This document shows positions 17,131 to 25,206 of a DNA stretch of 64,000 nt, piece by piece. The position numbers were made by a program, and so were the translations under genes. The stretch covers positions 33,863-97,862 of the forward strand of contig JAEWMJ010000029.1 of assembly GCA_023393165.1 (NCBI GenBank), in the 5' to 3' direction. The DNA comes from Bacillota bacterium. Lineage in GTDB: Bacteria; Bacillota; Clostridia; Christensenellales; Christensenellaceae. Every line of letters starts with the position of its first letter. The first letter of the stretch is position 1. The notes under the pieces were generated by a model. It did no database searches and was not told the origin of the DNA. It worked only from the letters and a program-made list of their open reading frames with translations.

Positions 17131-17745
17131 TTAGGCTTTTACTACGATACATTGCTTTCTTAAAACTCCAGTATCATTGCTAATTCCCGAACGTAGCAAC
17201 GCAGCACCTACTAAAGAATACGGATTTTCAACAGTGACATCAGTTTGTAATGTACCTAAATTCAGTTTTTCAAAAAATTTCGTAACTGCTATGATAGAAT
17301 CTTCGTAATGCGATTTCCCCTTAGATTTTGATGATACAAAGGCCTCCCAAACTAATAGATTACCATCATCTTCTAGCAAATCATTTATCCCAAAGGTTAC
17401 TACGATAGGATCTTGGGATTTTTGTTTTAATTCAGAAAACACCCATAAAACTTCAGCTAATCCTGTTGCAAGTGATCCACTACCTGCTCCGGCTGACCAT
17501 GCTCTTGACCCCTCTCCCATTCTAGCCGAAGTAAGCATAACCGGATTTGATGGAAGATTAATGAATAGCGGACACTCGAATCCTAAACACACCTTGTTGT
17601 TTTGGGCAATGTCAAGATTAATTGCGTCAACAAGGGTTTGTATTGACGAATCAGTATTAATTTGAACTGTATCATTTAATAATCTTGCCCAAGCAAAATT
17701 ACCATTTTTAATCAAGCCAATATCCGCTGCATAAATAATAATCAT
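17131..17745 (-). CDS. Uncharacterised protein, possible RNase H-fold (DUF429-like)
   Basis: A 204-residue soluble protein. The opening strand YAADIGLIKNGNFAWARL, the middle KVCLGFECPLFI and the late GINDLLEDDGNLLVWEAF and YEDSIIAVTKFFEKL follow the order of acidic residues seen in RNase H-like folds such as DUF429. A GEGSRAWSAGAGSGSLATG segment lies between. I am not certain of the family. It lies near the right end of the tRNA-Leu island, has a weak ribosome-binding site and no operon partner. It may be accessory cargo such as a nuclease-like protein. Confidence 0.4.
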   Translation of the reverse strand: MIIIYAADIGLIKNGNFAWARLLNDTVQINTDSSIQTLVDAINLDIAQNNKVCLGFECPLFINLPSNPVMLTSARMGEGSRAWSAGAGSGSLATGLAEVLWVFSELKQKSQDPIVVTFGINDLLEDDGNLLVWEAFVSSKSKGKSHYEDSIIAVTKFFEKLNLGTLQTDVTVENPYSLVGAALLRSGISNDTGVLRKQCIVVKA

Positions 17746-17986
17746 AATTCTATTCCATCTAAAACAATTATATAATGGTCAGTCTTTATTACTGTGTACT
17801 CTCTATGCTTATCACTACTGAATATCCCTTTTGAATCCAATTATTGTCTTAAAAAGATTTCTCTTATAATATAAGGCATTCTCCATAATATTACAATAAT
17901 TACTATTAAATGCTTTAATTAAAACTGAATAAGTTAAACTTCAAAATTATTTTAGAACAGTTTTAATCTAATGACCAGAAGATCTT

Positions 17987-18036
17987 AAATCCATTGGTAG
18001 CGATACCGTGCCGGTTCGAGTCTGGCCCCCGGCACC
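17987..18036 (+). repeat. Attachment site: 3' part of tRNA-Leu gene (copy 2)
   Basis: This is the direct repeat of 9211-9260, identical over its first 36 bases and with two changes after that (CTGGCCCC for CCGGCCAC). It marks the right boundary of the 8.8-kb island and the start of a further element of which only an integrase 3' end remains. The two changes fall in the T-stem and acceptor strand, consistent with decay of a non-functional tRNA end. Confidence 0.85.
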
Positions 18037-18081
18037 CCTAAAAATTCTGTGTTTTTTGAAAATTTGCTTCTTTTTGCCGCA

Positions 18082-18101
18082 GCTCTCCCTAACATCTCTC
18101 C
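18082..18101. repeat. Degenerate arm-site repeats
   Basis: GCTCTCC (18082-18088) and ATCTCTCC (18094-18101), spaced 12 bases like the pair at 9340-9359 and in the same place relative to attachment copy and integrase end. Confidence 0.4.
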
Positions 18102-18112
18102 AAATTCCTTAG

Positions 18113-18220
18113 TTAGTATTTGGGATACGCACCGATAATTGCATTCGCCGCGGCAACTTTTGAACTGAAGTCAAGGTATGTATAGATATTGGATGTTGTG
18201 GAAAGGTCGCTGTGCCCAAG
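18113..18220 (-). pseudogene. Integrase C-terminal remnant
   Basis: The minus strand encodes LGHSDLSTTSNIYTYLDF, then SSKVAAANAIIGAYPKY and a stop, almost the same as the last 35 residues of the integrase at 9444-10598 (including the catalytic Tyr). Upstream of this the similarity ends abruptly at 18220. It is what is left of a second integrase at the same tRNA-Leu site, most of the gene and its element having been deleted. Confidence 0.9.
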
Positions 18221-18248
18221 GTTTAAATCCCTCTTTTTTAGCCAAGTA

Positions 18249-18285
18249 AAAATGCCGCTAATCACGCATGGTTGGCGGCTTTTTA
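18249..18285. terminator. Bidirectional terminator
   Basis: GCCGC (18254-18258) pairs with GCGGC (18275-18279), with A-run before and T-run after. It could end transcription of the sugar locus on the minus strand and anything from the left on the plus strand. Confidence 0.6.
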
Positions 18286-18369
18286 TATTTTCATTCTAAT
18301 GTGTTCCTTTCAAAAAATCAGAATACTAATCCCACTCGATAAATTATTTATCAGGATGAAAATATCCCT

Positions 18370-18635
18370 TTTGAAGTGTTTGTTCATCATAAATGCTGTG
18401 AGTATTGCCATGCCTCAAGCTCCGCCTTCGCCATCCGCCGCCATCATGACCGTCGGTTAGTTTATGGCAGTCGCCATAATCCGCAAACACACGTTCATAT
18501 CCTTGAAGTATCCGCCATACCCTCGTCTTCGAGCAGAATCTTCATACCAATGCCCAGCGACGAAAAAAGCGAATATAGATGCGTCCTCATGAAGTCCGCA
18601 AGCACAACTTCGCATCCGGCGTGCCGCATATACAT
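18370..18635 (-). pseudogene. FGGY carbohydrate kinase, C-terminal fragment with frameshift and stops
   Basis: On the minus strand one frame reads LADFMRTHLYSLFSSLGIGM then KILLEDEGMADTSRI, the segment of L-xylulokinase/ribulokinase-type FGGY kinases around the second actin-like domain. Another frame then reads MATAIN, stop, PTVMMAADGEGGA, stop, GMAILTAFMMNK, the family's C-terminal glycine-rich segment (compare xETAGEGGAWGMAL). The intervening HGG(L/F)FKT part is missing. The gene is therefore deleted, frameshifted and interrupted by stops. It lies directly after the CUT2 importer operon, where a sugar kinase would be expected, so the locus has lost the first catabolic step here. Confidence 0.7.
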
Positions 18636-18753
18636 GACATAAGGCCTGGAAACCCAGCCTTATGGCCCACCTTGCTGCATTATAAATGTAGGGATCATAG
18701 CATATTCAGGCCATCGAGCTTTTCCCATTTACAGACCGCTTTGCGCTCCAATG

Positions 18754-19866
18754 TTAAGTCCCTTCCATTTTTTTTGCTTCTTGAACCTCATCCATTCCGG
18801 CAGCAGCAGTTTTAAAGCTGCCCTTTTCACGAAGCGCGAGAATCACGCTCTGAAGCAGAATAAACAAGCACAGCATAAGCCCGGTGGTAATGCTCTGCCA
18901 ATATGGCTCCCTAAGACCCGAAGCTATCACAATATTGCTGATAGTCTTTAATGAAAGCACCCCGAAAAGCGTACCGATTACATTGCCAACACCGCCGGTT
19001 AATAATGTCCCGCCGATAATGGCAGCTGCAATCGCTTGCATTTCTGCAGTGTAAGCATTGGAAGCATTTCCTGCCCCTGTATGCATTAAATAAACATAAC
19101 CGCCGATTCCGGATAACAACCCGCACAGCAAATAGGAATAGAATTTTGTGCGCTTTACATTGATGCCGAGCATTAACGCGCTCTGGTTGTTACCACCCAC
19201 GGCATAGAGGTTGCGCCCAAATCGCGTCCATTTCAGAATTACAAACACTGCTAATACGATAGCAATCGCTATTATTACACCGAGCTCAATTTTTGCGGGA
19301 ATAAAATTGCCGGTTTTTCCATAAGAACCGATACCCGGAATAACGATACGAAATTGCTTAAGGGCGACAAAGGCTTCGTGCACAGCTGTACGCGGAACAG
19401 CGCTGACTATGGTTGTCATGCCTTTTGCAAAGAACATACCCGCTAAAGTGACAATAAAGGGCTGTATCTCCAAATATGATATCAATATTCCCTGAATCAG
19501 TCCGAACGCTATCCCTATACCCAAAGCTAAACCCAACGAGCCGATTACGCTGCCGCTATAATCGTCCAGATAAACAACGCAAGCCATGGTTACCAGCGCA
19601 GTTATGCCTCCCACCGAAATATCTATGCCGCCTGCTATCATGACTATAGTCAGTCCGCAGGCAATCACAATCAAAAACGCATTGTTATTGAAAATATCAA
19701 GGAACTGCTGAGGATTCAAGAAACCGCCGCCCCAGACAAGCATGGCGAGTATGTACATGCCAATGAAGATGCAAATCGTTATGGTCAGGAGTAAATTGGT
19801 GTTGGAAATAGGCTCCCTAAGTTTTTTCCCCGGCATCCCGGCAAATAAACCTTTCTTATTGATCAT
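18754..19866 (-). CDS. CUT2 sugar ABC transporter permease (YjfF-like)
   Basis: A 370-residue membrane permease of the ribose/galactofuranose (CUT2, AraH/RbsC) group, with eight to ten hydrophobic segments and the family's conserved GLTIVMIAGGIDISVGGI and GNVIGTLFGVLSL segments. It pairs with the permease encoded five bases upstream and with the ATPase before that to carry a sugar across the membrane. The best overall match in mind is YjfF of the YtfQRT-YjfF galactofuranose system, but substrate cannot be read from the permease. It is the last intact gene of the operon; a broken FGGY kinase follows. Confidence 0.88.
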   Translation of the reverse strand: MINKKGLFAGMPGKKLREPISNTNLLLTITICIFIGMYILAMLVWGGGFLNPQQFLDIFNNNAFLIVIACGLTIVMIAGGIDISVGGITALVTMACVVYLDDYSGSVIGSLGLALGIGIAFGLIQGILISYLEIQPFIVTLAGMFFAKGMTTIVSAVPRTAVHEAFVALKQFRIVIPGIGSYGKTGNFIPAKIELGVIIAIAIVLAVFVILKWTRFGRNLYAVGGNNQSALMLGINVKRTKFYSYLLCGLLSGIGGYVYLMHTGAGNASNAYTAEMQAIAAAIIGGTLLTGGVGNVIGTLFGVLSLKTISNIVIASGLREPYWQSITTGLMLCLFILLQSVILALREKGSFKTAAAGMDEVQEAKKMEGT

Positions 19867-19870
19867 AATG

Positions 19871-20959
19871 TTAATTCTCCGTTTTCGTAGGTTTGCTTAT
19901 CTCTAGCAGCTTATCTTTCGCCGGTTTTTTAAACAGCTTATCGCGCAGCTGAAGGGCATATGCTTTCACAATTGGCGAACCAATTACAACGATGGCTATA
20001 ATTACAATTGCCTTATAGGCTTTTATCGCCGTTGATGGAACCTTCATGGCATAAAGCGTAATCGTTAATGCCTGAATGACATAAGCCCCTATCACCGAAC
20101 CGGTCAAGCTGAATTTTCCACCGCTTAGAGCATTGCCTCCGATGGCGACTGCCAAAATAGCGTCCATTTCAATATCCAAAAGAATGGTTTCATGGTTGAT
20201 AAGTCCTACTCTACTGACGGCGATAGTACCGGAAATAGCAGCGCAAACGCCCAGCATTATAAATGATAATAGTTTTATCCAAACAGGGTTGATCCCGTTT
20301 AAGCGCGCGGATCTTTCGTTAATTCCAACCGCTTGTGTATATAACCCGAGATTGGTGAACCTTAAGACAAGCGAAACCAACACCCCGAATATAATTACGA
20401 TAATAATGGGTGTGGGTATGGGGATGCCTGGAATAAAACTTCCAATATAGCCGAGCAGCGGGCTTTCAACAGTAGGCGTTGCCCCGCCATTTATCCAATA
20501 CGCTATAGAGCGTCCGGCAGAAAACAGTATTAATGACGCAATCATCGGCTGAATCTTGAATACAGCAACCAATGAGCCGTTGAATGCGCCGAATACAATT
20601 GCAACAACACAGCTTGCCAAAAAGGCGACAAGAATAATTGGCATTGTAATTTGATTTGCTCGAAGCACACTAACAAAAATACTGCCTGCTATTGCCGCCA
20701 CAGCACCAACGCTGATATCCTGCCCTCTCGACGATGCTGTTACCAGCGTCATACCGATTGCTAATATAGCAAGCTCGGATGCGCCGTTTAAGATACTGAT
20801 TATATTTCCTGAAAGAACGGTGTTTCCATCGTTGTTGGTTGTAATGGCTAAAGAGAAAAATCCAACATCTCTGATTAAATTAAAAACAATTATTAAAAAG
20901 AGCGCAAACAACGGGACAAACAATTGAGACCTCGCAATTTTTTTTAAACCTTTAGCCAT
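19871..20959 (-). CDS. CUT2 sugar ABC transporter permease (YtfT-like)
   Basis: A 362-residue membrane permease, partner of the following YjfF-like permease. It shows the CUT2 segments AIGMTLVTASSRGQDISVGA and AVAIGGNALSGGKFSLTGS. It overlaps the ATPase gene by eight bases and is spaced five bases from the next permease, so the set is one operon. The N-terminus is a short basic stretch followed by a membrane helix, as in the family. Paired, non-identical permeases are typical of YtfT/YjfF. Confidence 0.88.
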   Translation of the reverse strand: MAKGLKKIARSQLFVPLFALFLIIVFNLIRDVGFFSLAITTNNDGNTVLSGNIISILNGASELAILAIGMTLVTASSRGQDISVGAVAAIAGSIFVSVLRANQITMPIILVAFLASCVVAIVFGAFNGSLVAVFKIQPMIASLILFSAGRSIAYWINGGATPTVESPLLGYIGSFIPGIPIPTPIIIVIIFGVLVSLVLRFTNLGLYTQAVGINERSARLNGINPVWIKLLSFIMLGVCAAISGTIAVSRVGLINHETILLDIEMDAILAVAIGGNALSGGKFSLTGSVIGAYVIQALTITLYAMKVPSTAIKAYKAIVIIAIVVIGSPIVKAYALQLRDKLFKKPAKDKLLEISKPTKTEN

Positions 20960-22472
20960 TTTGAGCTGCCTCCCCCGCTATCGTATGCATAATTTTAGCT
21001 TGTGTCATATCCTCGCCCTTCAGTTCACCCACTATTTTACGGTCCCGCATAATGATGAGCCGCGAGCAAGTGCGAAGCATCTCCTCTATTTCAGATGAAA
21101 TAAATGTAACGCTAACGCCTTCTTCGGCAAGCTTGAGTACAAGCTTTTGTATTTCAACTTTTGTACCGACGTCAATACCGCGCGTCGGTTCGTCCAGGAT
21201 AAGATAATTTGGATTTGTAAGCAGCCAGCGTGCAAGTATTACCTTTTGTTGATTTCCGCCCGAAAGTGATTTTATGGGCGTATCCGTCGAAGGGGTTTTT
21301 ATTCCTAATAATTTGATGTACTCATCTGCAAAGGCTTCCGCCTCAGTTTTGGAAAACGGCCGGAAAAAGCCCTTCATTACCTGCAATGCAAGTAAAATAT
21401 TTTCACGCACGGACAGATCCTCGACGATACCGTCCTGTTTTCTGTCCTCGGGCAGATATCCGATACCGTGCTTCATGGCGTCCTTAGGTTTGGATATTTT
21501 AACGTTTTTTCCGTTTACCTTCACCCTGCCGCCGGTAATTTTATCAGCGCCGAATATAGCGCGTACGCTTTCGCTGCGGCCAGAGCCAAGAAGCCCGGTA
21601 AACCCGTTTACTTCTCCTTTGTGAATTTTAAAGTCAAACGCCTGTGTACCCGCTGCGCTGGATAGCCCAAATGCCTCGAAAACGGGCGTGTCATCCGCCT
21701 TGGCTTGCAGGGCCTTTCGATTTTCCAACGCTGAAATGTCGTCAAGCTCTTTACCCATCATTTTTGAAATGAGCTGCACGCGCGGCAAATCCTTTATTTC
21801 GTACTCTCCTACGAGTTCACCGTTCCGTAAAACGGTTATCCTGTCGCTTATCTCATACACCTGCTCAAGAAAATGCGTTATGAAGATGATGCCGACACCA
21901 GAGGACTTCAGTTCGCGCATAAGAGAGAAAAGCTTTGCAACCTCGTGTTCGTCCAGCGAGGAGGTCGGTTCGTCCAAGATAAGTACTTTGCAGTCCATAT
22001 CCACGGAGCGGGCAATGGCGACCATTTGCTGTACAGCAAGTGAGCAAGTGGCAAGCTGCTGAGTGGCTCTCGCCGGGATATTCAGTTTAGAAAGGATCTC
22101 CGTCGTCTTCCTTTCTATGGAGCGCCAATTTACTAAACGATAATTGCCCCGCCCGATAAACATATTTTCGGCAACTGTCAGGTTAGGGCAAAGGGTTATC
22201 TCCTGATAAACCGTGCTAATGCCTAAATTCTGAGCCTCTTGGGGTGATTTTACAGTAATTTCTTTGTTAATACCCGCTATGTGGATTTGCCCGGAATCCT
22301 TGGGGTATACGCCTGTTAAAACTTTGATTAAGGTTGACTTACCGGCTCCATTCTCACCCATCAGGGCGTGAATTTCGCCCCTGCGAAGAGTGAAATCCAC
22401 ATTTTGCAAAGCGCGTACACCCGGAAATGCTTTACATATTGCCTGCATGGATAAAACGATGTCGTTTTGCAT
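20952..22472 (-). CDS. CUT2 sugar ABC transporter ATPase, duplicated domain (YtfR/RbsA-like)
   Basis: A 506-residue protein with two ABC domains in tandem, as is usual for CUT2 importers. Domain 1 has Walker A GENGAGKST and Walker B CKVLILDEPTSSLDEHEV. Domain 2 has a degenerate Walker A-like GLLGSGRSE, the signature LSGGNQQKVILARWL and YLILDEPTRGIDVGTK. It powers uptake by the two permeases downstream. It lies 137 bases after the binding-protein gene, with a stable hairpin between. Confidence 0.92.
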   Translation of the reverse strand: MQNDIVLSMQAICKAFPGVRALQNVDFTLRRGEIHALMGENGAGKSTLIKVLTGVYPKDSGQIHIAGINKEITVKSPQEAQNLGISTVYQEITLCPNLTVAENMFIGRGNYRLVNWRSIERKTTEILSKLNIPARATQQLATCSLAVQQMVAIARSVDMDCKVLILDEPTSSLDEHEVAKLFSLMRELKSSGVGIIFITHFLEQVYEISDRITVLRNGELVGEYEIKDLPRVQLISKMMGKELDDISALENRKALQAKADDTPVFEAFGLSSAAGTQAFDFKIHKGEVNGFTGLLGSGRSESVRAIFGADKITGGRVKVNGKNVKISKPKDAMKHGIGYLPEDRKQDGIVEDLSVRENILLALQVMKGFFRPFSKTEAEAFADEYIKLLGIKTPSTDTPIKSLSGGNQQKVILARWLLTNPNYLILDEPTRGIDVGTKVEIQKLVLKLAEEGVSVTFISSEIEEMLRTCSRLIIMRDRKIVGELKGEDMTQAKIMHTIAGEAAQNG

Positions 22473-22516
22473 AGGTAACTAACCATCCTTTAAGCATTTA
22501 AAGTTTCGTAAAGATG

Positions 22517-22559
22517 GCGGTGTGGAGTATGCGGAAAATATCCATATACTCCATACCGC
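22517..22559 (-). promoter_or_regulatory. Intercistronic hairpin between binding-protein and ATPase genes
   Basis: GCGGTGTGGAGTAT (22517-22530) and ATACTCCATACCGC (22546-22559) form a 14-base stem with one G-U/mismatch position. There is no T-run. It is typical of a processing or stabilising hairpin that gives more binding protein than ATPase; the role is inferred. Confidence 0.6.
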
Positions 22560-22609
22560 ACATACTTAATACGAAGTCCCTGTTATTAGGTTTAGAAAAG
22601 ATTTATTGA

Positions 22610-23677
22610 TTATTCCCCGAGGCCGTACGTATCAATGTCAGACTGCGTAATAGTAGTTGCATCAAAACCACGCTCTTCAGAAATAACCTTCTTTTCCGTA
22701 AGTGTCTCGCCTGCTTCAAGTTTCTGTATCATCTCAGCGATTACAGAAGCCTGGAATGGGCTGCACTGACCGTCATAGTTCCAGTTGCCCGCAAGCAGTT
22801 CCCTAAGCGCCCACTTGTTGCAATCGAAGCCCATTACAACGACATCCTTGCCAACACCGTGGGTGATACCAGCTTCATCCAGCGCCGCAACAGCACCTTT
22901 TGCCATACCATCATTTTCGGCATAGATAACGTTGAATTCGTCTCCGGAATTAATGACTGATTCGACAATTTTCTTTGCTTCGGCTTCATCCCAGGTAGCG
23001 GTCTGCTGCACAACCTTTGTCATGGTGCCGGCTGCAAATTCAGTATCCAGCGCGGCCGTGCGGCCAATCTGCGCATCGGAACCCATTGCGCCCTGAATGT
23101 GGATAACATTATACGAATCAAGTTTTTGCGCCTTCAGCCACTCCACAGCCGTAGTGCCTTCCTGTGCCATATCGGAAACAACGGCGGCTTCATACAGACT
23201 CTCGTCGGCGTTTAGCATACGGTCAAAAAGGAACACTTTGATGCCGGCTTCTTTAGCATTGGCAAGAACAGTATCCCAGCCATCGGTAGCGGCGGCTGAG
23301 ATGAGAAGATAGTCTACGCCATCGGTGATAAACTGAGCAGCTGCATTCAATTGCTCATCATTTTTCAGGCTGTAGAAGGTCGAGACCGCGTATCCGTTCG
23401 CTTCCGTGAAGACTTTTTCGAAGTCTGCCACATTCGCTGCGCGATATCCAGACTCGGCTGGCGGATTGTTGACGATACCAACCTTAATCAGTTCGCCGGC
23501 AGGCTCTGCAGCAGCGGGCGCTTCGGTAGAAGCGGCGGGTGCTGCAATAGAAGCGGCAGGCGCTTCGCTAGAAACGGCGGGTGCTTCGCTGGAAGCGGCA
23601 GGTGCCGGTGTTCCCGCACATGCGGCTAATCCAAGCGCCATAACAACAACAATGAGAATAGCGATTAGTTTTTTCAT
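22610..23677 (-). CDS. Sugar-binding lipoprotein of the CUT2 importer (YtfQ-like)
   Basis: A 355-residue lipoprotein. The signal peptide ends in the lipobox LAAC (Cys20), followed by a low-complexity Ala/Pro/Ser linker with repeats of SSEAPA up to about residue 62. The mature domain is a periplasmic-binding-protein type 1 fold (NNPPAESGYRAANVADFEKV, NVIHIQGAMGSDAQIGRTAAL, VVVMGFDCNKWALREL) close to galactofuranose-binding YtfQ. It delivers sugar to the importer encoded downstream. Its promoter is presumably in the 500 bases upstream and probably answers to the LytS/YesN-type system next door. The DNA under the linker is an internally repeated stretch (about 23510-23610). Confidence 0.9.
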   Translation of the reverse strand: MKKLIAILIVVVMALGLAACAGTPAPAASSEAPAVSSEAPAASIAAPAASTEAPAAAEPAGELIKVGIVNNPPAESGYRAANVADFEKVFTEANGYAVSTFYSLKNDEQLNAAAQFITDGVDYLLISAAATDGWDTVLANAKEAGIKVFLFDRMLNADESLYEAAVVSDMAQEGTTAVEWLKAQKLDSYNVIHIQGAMGSDAQIGRTAALDTEFAAGTMTKVVQQTATWDEAEAKKIVESVINSGDEFNVIYAENDGMAKGAVAALDEAGITHGVGKDVVVMGFDCNKWALRELLAGNWNYDGQCSPFQASVIAEMIQKLEAGETLTEKKVISEERGFDATTITQSDIDTYGLGE

Positions 23678-24204
23678 ACTTCGGTTTCCTTTCCAAAGTT
23701 TAATTTAAAGGTGCACATCCTTTTATTTCTGCTTATAACATTTTAAAAAAGTAAAAACAATACTATTAAAAGAACCGCGTAAAAATTCTAACAATCTCGA
23801 TTAGATAGCTAAACATTGGAAATTTTTAAACCGTTACAAAGTCCGAGCCGCTGTAATTTTTTATCCTTTTACCGTAAAAAAATGACCACCCTAAGCTTCG
23901 GAATCTCTGGAAACCGTCTTTATGGCTGAACCATAACCGGATGCATATTAGCGAAATGTTTTTTTATCATGCTGAGATGCCAAATAATGTGGCTGAGGTG
24001 ATTGCAGTCTCATGTAAAGAAACACTATTGTTCTGTTCATTCCGTTTCGTTCGTACGATTAACGCCGAAAAACAAATTTATGGAGTTATGCCGGCAGCCC
24101 GGGCACCGCCTGATGGGTGGTACAATAAAGGCCCGTATAAAATTGGACCCAAAAGGTGATTCACCGTTCCATGCCGAATGGAAAGCCGTAGGAAACGGCA
24201 TTCC
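23678..24204. other. Intergenic region between the two binding-protein genes
   Basis: Probably holds the promoter of the importer operon and sites for the AraC-type response regulator. A small hairpin GCCGT-AGGAA-ACGGC lies near 24186-24200, just after the upstream gene's stop codon. No coding frame is convincing. Confidence 0.45.
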
Positions 24205-25206
24205 CTAGTACTCCCTGCGGTCAATCATATCCTGAGTGATGGTGGTGTAGTCAAACTGGGTTTCATCTATATATTTTTCCCGCTCTATCGTATCCCCGCG
24301 CTGAAGCCGCTTGATGATCCCGTCTACATAAGGTCCCTGCAGCGGGTTGCATTCGATATTCAGCCCGATTTTCCCCTCCAGACAATATTCAAGCCCCAGC
24401 CTCGACGCGTCAAACGAGATGACGATCACGCCGTCATCCGCATTGCATGTCAGTCCCGCCTTTTCCATCGCATCGATCGCGCCAAGCGCCTCGCCGTCGT
24501 TCTCGCAGTAAACGACATCGATATCCTTTGTCTGCTCCAAAATAGCGTCCATCACTTCTAACGCTTTGGCTCTTGTAAAATCGCCGTCTTCCTGCGCGAC
24601 AATTTCCCAGTTTGGATTTTGGCTGACCGCCTGCTCCAGCGCGGCGGTGCGCCCGATCTGAGCGGAGGAACCGATCGTTCCTTGAATATGGACAATCCGA
24701 ATGGGTTTCGCCGTTCTGCCCTGCTTTTCCAGCAGGTCCTCCAGCCACTGGACGGCTTTTTCGCCTTCTTTGTGGAAGTCGGAACCGATATATGCCGTAT
24801 ACAGATCCTCGTCCCCCGCTTCGATATAGCGGTCCGTCACGATAACCGGTATGCCGGCCTCCTTCGCTTCCTGCAGTATTAAGTTCCAGCCTGTTTCCAC
24901 TCTTGGAGAGAACACGATATAGTCCACATCCTGCTGGATAAAGGTGCGAATCGCTCTGATCTGGTTTTCATTCTCATTTCGGGCATCGTCAAATATCAGC
25001 TCATATCCGTTTTCTTCACTCAGCGCCGCTTTCATGCTCTCGGTGTTAGCCACGCGCCACTCCGATTCTGCGCCAACCTGCGAAAACCCGACTAAGATCA
25101 AGTTATCCACCTCCTCCTCGGAAACATCGGTCGCGGGCACTTCATTGGTGCATGCACAAAGCAGGATCACTAAACTTATGGCAATCGCAAAAGCGATTTT
25201 TTTCAT
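24205..25206 (-). CDS. Sugar-binding lipoprotein coupled to the sensor kinase
   Basis: A 333-residue lipoprotein (lipobox region VILLCAC) with the same type 1 binding fold as the YtfQ-like protein: SQVGAESEWRVANTESMKAA, RIVHIQGTIGSSAQIGRTAA, VIVISFDASRLGLEYCLEG. It overlaps the sensor kinase by four bases (ATGA) rather than standing with a transporter, so it is likely to present sugar to the kinase. The XylFII-LytS three-component system of Clostridium beijerinckii is the known precedent. Substrate is probably the same pentose or furanose class as the importer carries; that is inference. Confidence 0.8.
   Translation of the reverse strand: MKKIAFAIAISLVILLCACTNEVPATDVSEEEVDNLILVGFSQVGAESEWRVANTESMKAALSEENGYELIFDDARNENENQIRAIRTFIQQDVDYIVFSPRVETGWNLILQEAKEAGIPVIVTDRYIEAGDEDLYTAYIGSDFHKEGEKAVQWLEDLLEKQGRTAKPIRIVHIQGTIGSSAQIGRTAALEQAVSQNPNWEIVAQEDGDFTRAKALEVMDAILEQTKDIDVVYCENDGEALGAIDAMEKAGLTCNADDGVIVISFDASRLGLEYCLEGKIGLNIECNPLQGPYVDGIIKRLQRGDTIEREKYIDETQFDYTTITQDMIDRREY

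Noticed and set aside
23510..23610. Short tandem repeats that might be a CRISPR-like array
   Set aside because: They encode the Ala/Pro/Ser linker of the binding lipoprotein; there are no spacers.
24060..24200. Sequence resembling part of an rRNA gene
   Set aside because: Only a short chance similarity; no extended rRNA structure or conserved helices are seen.
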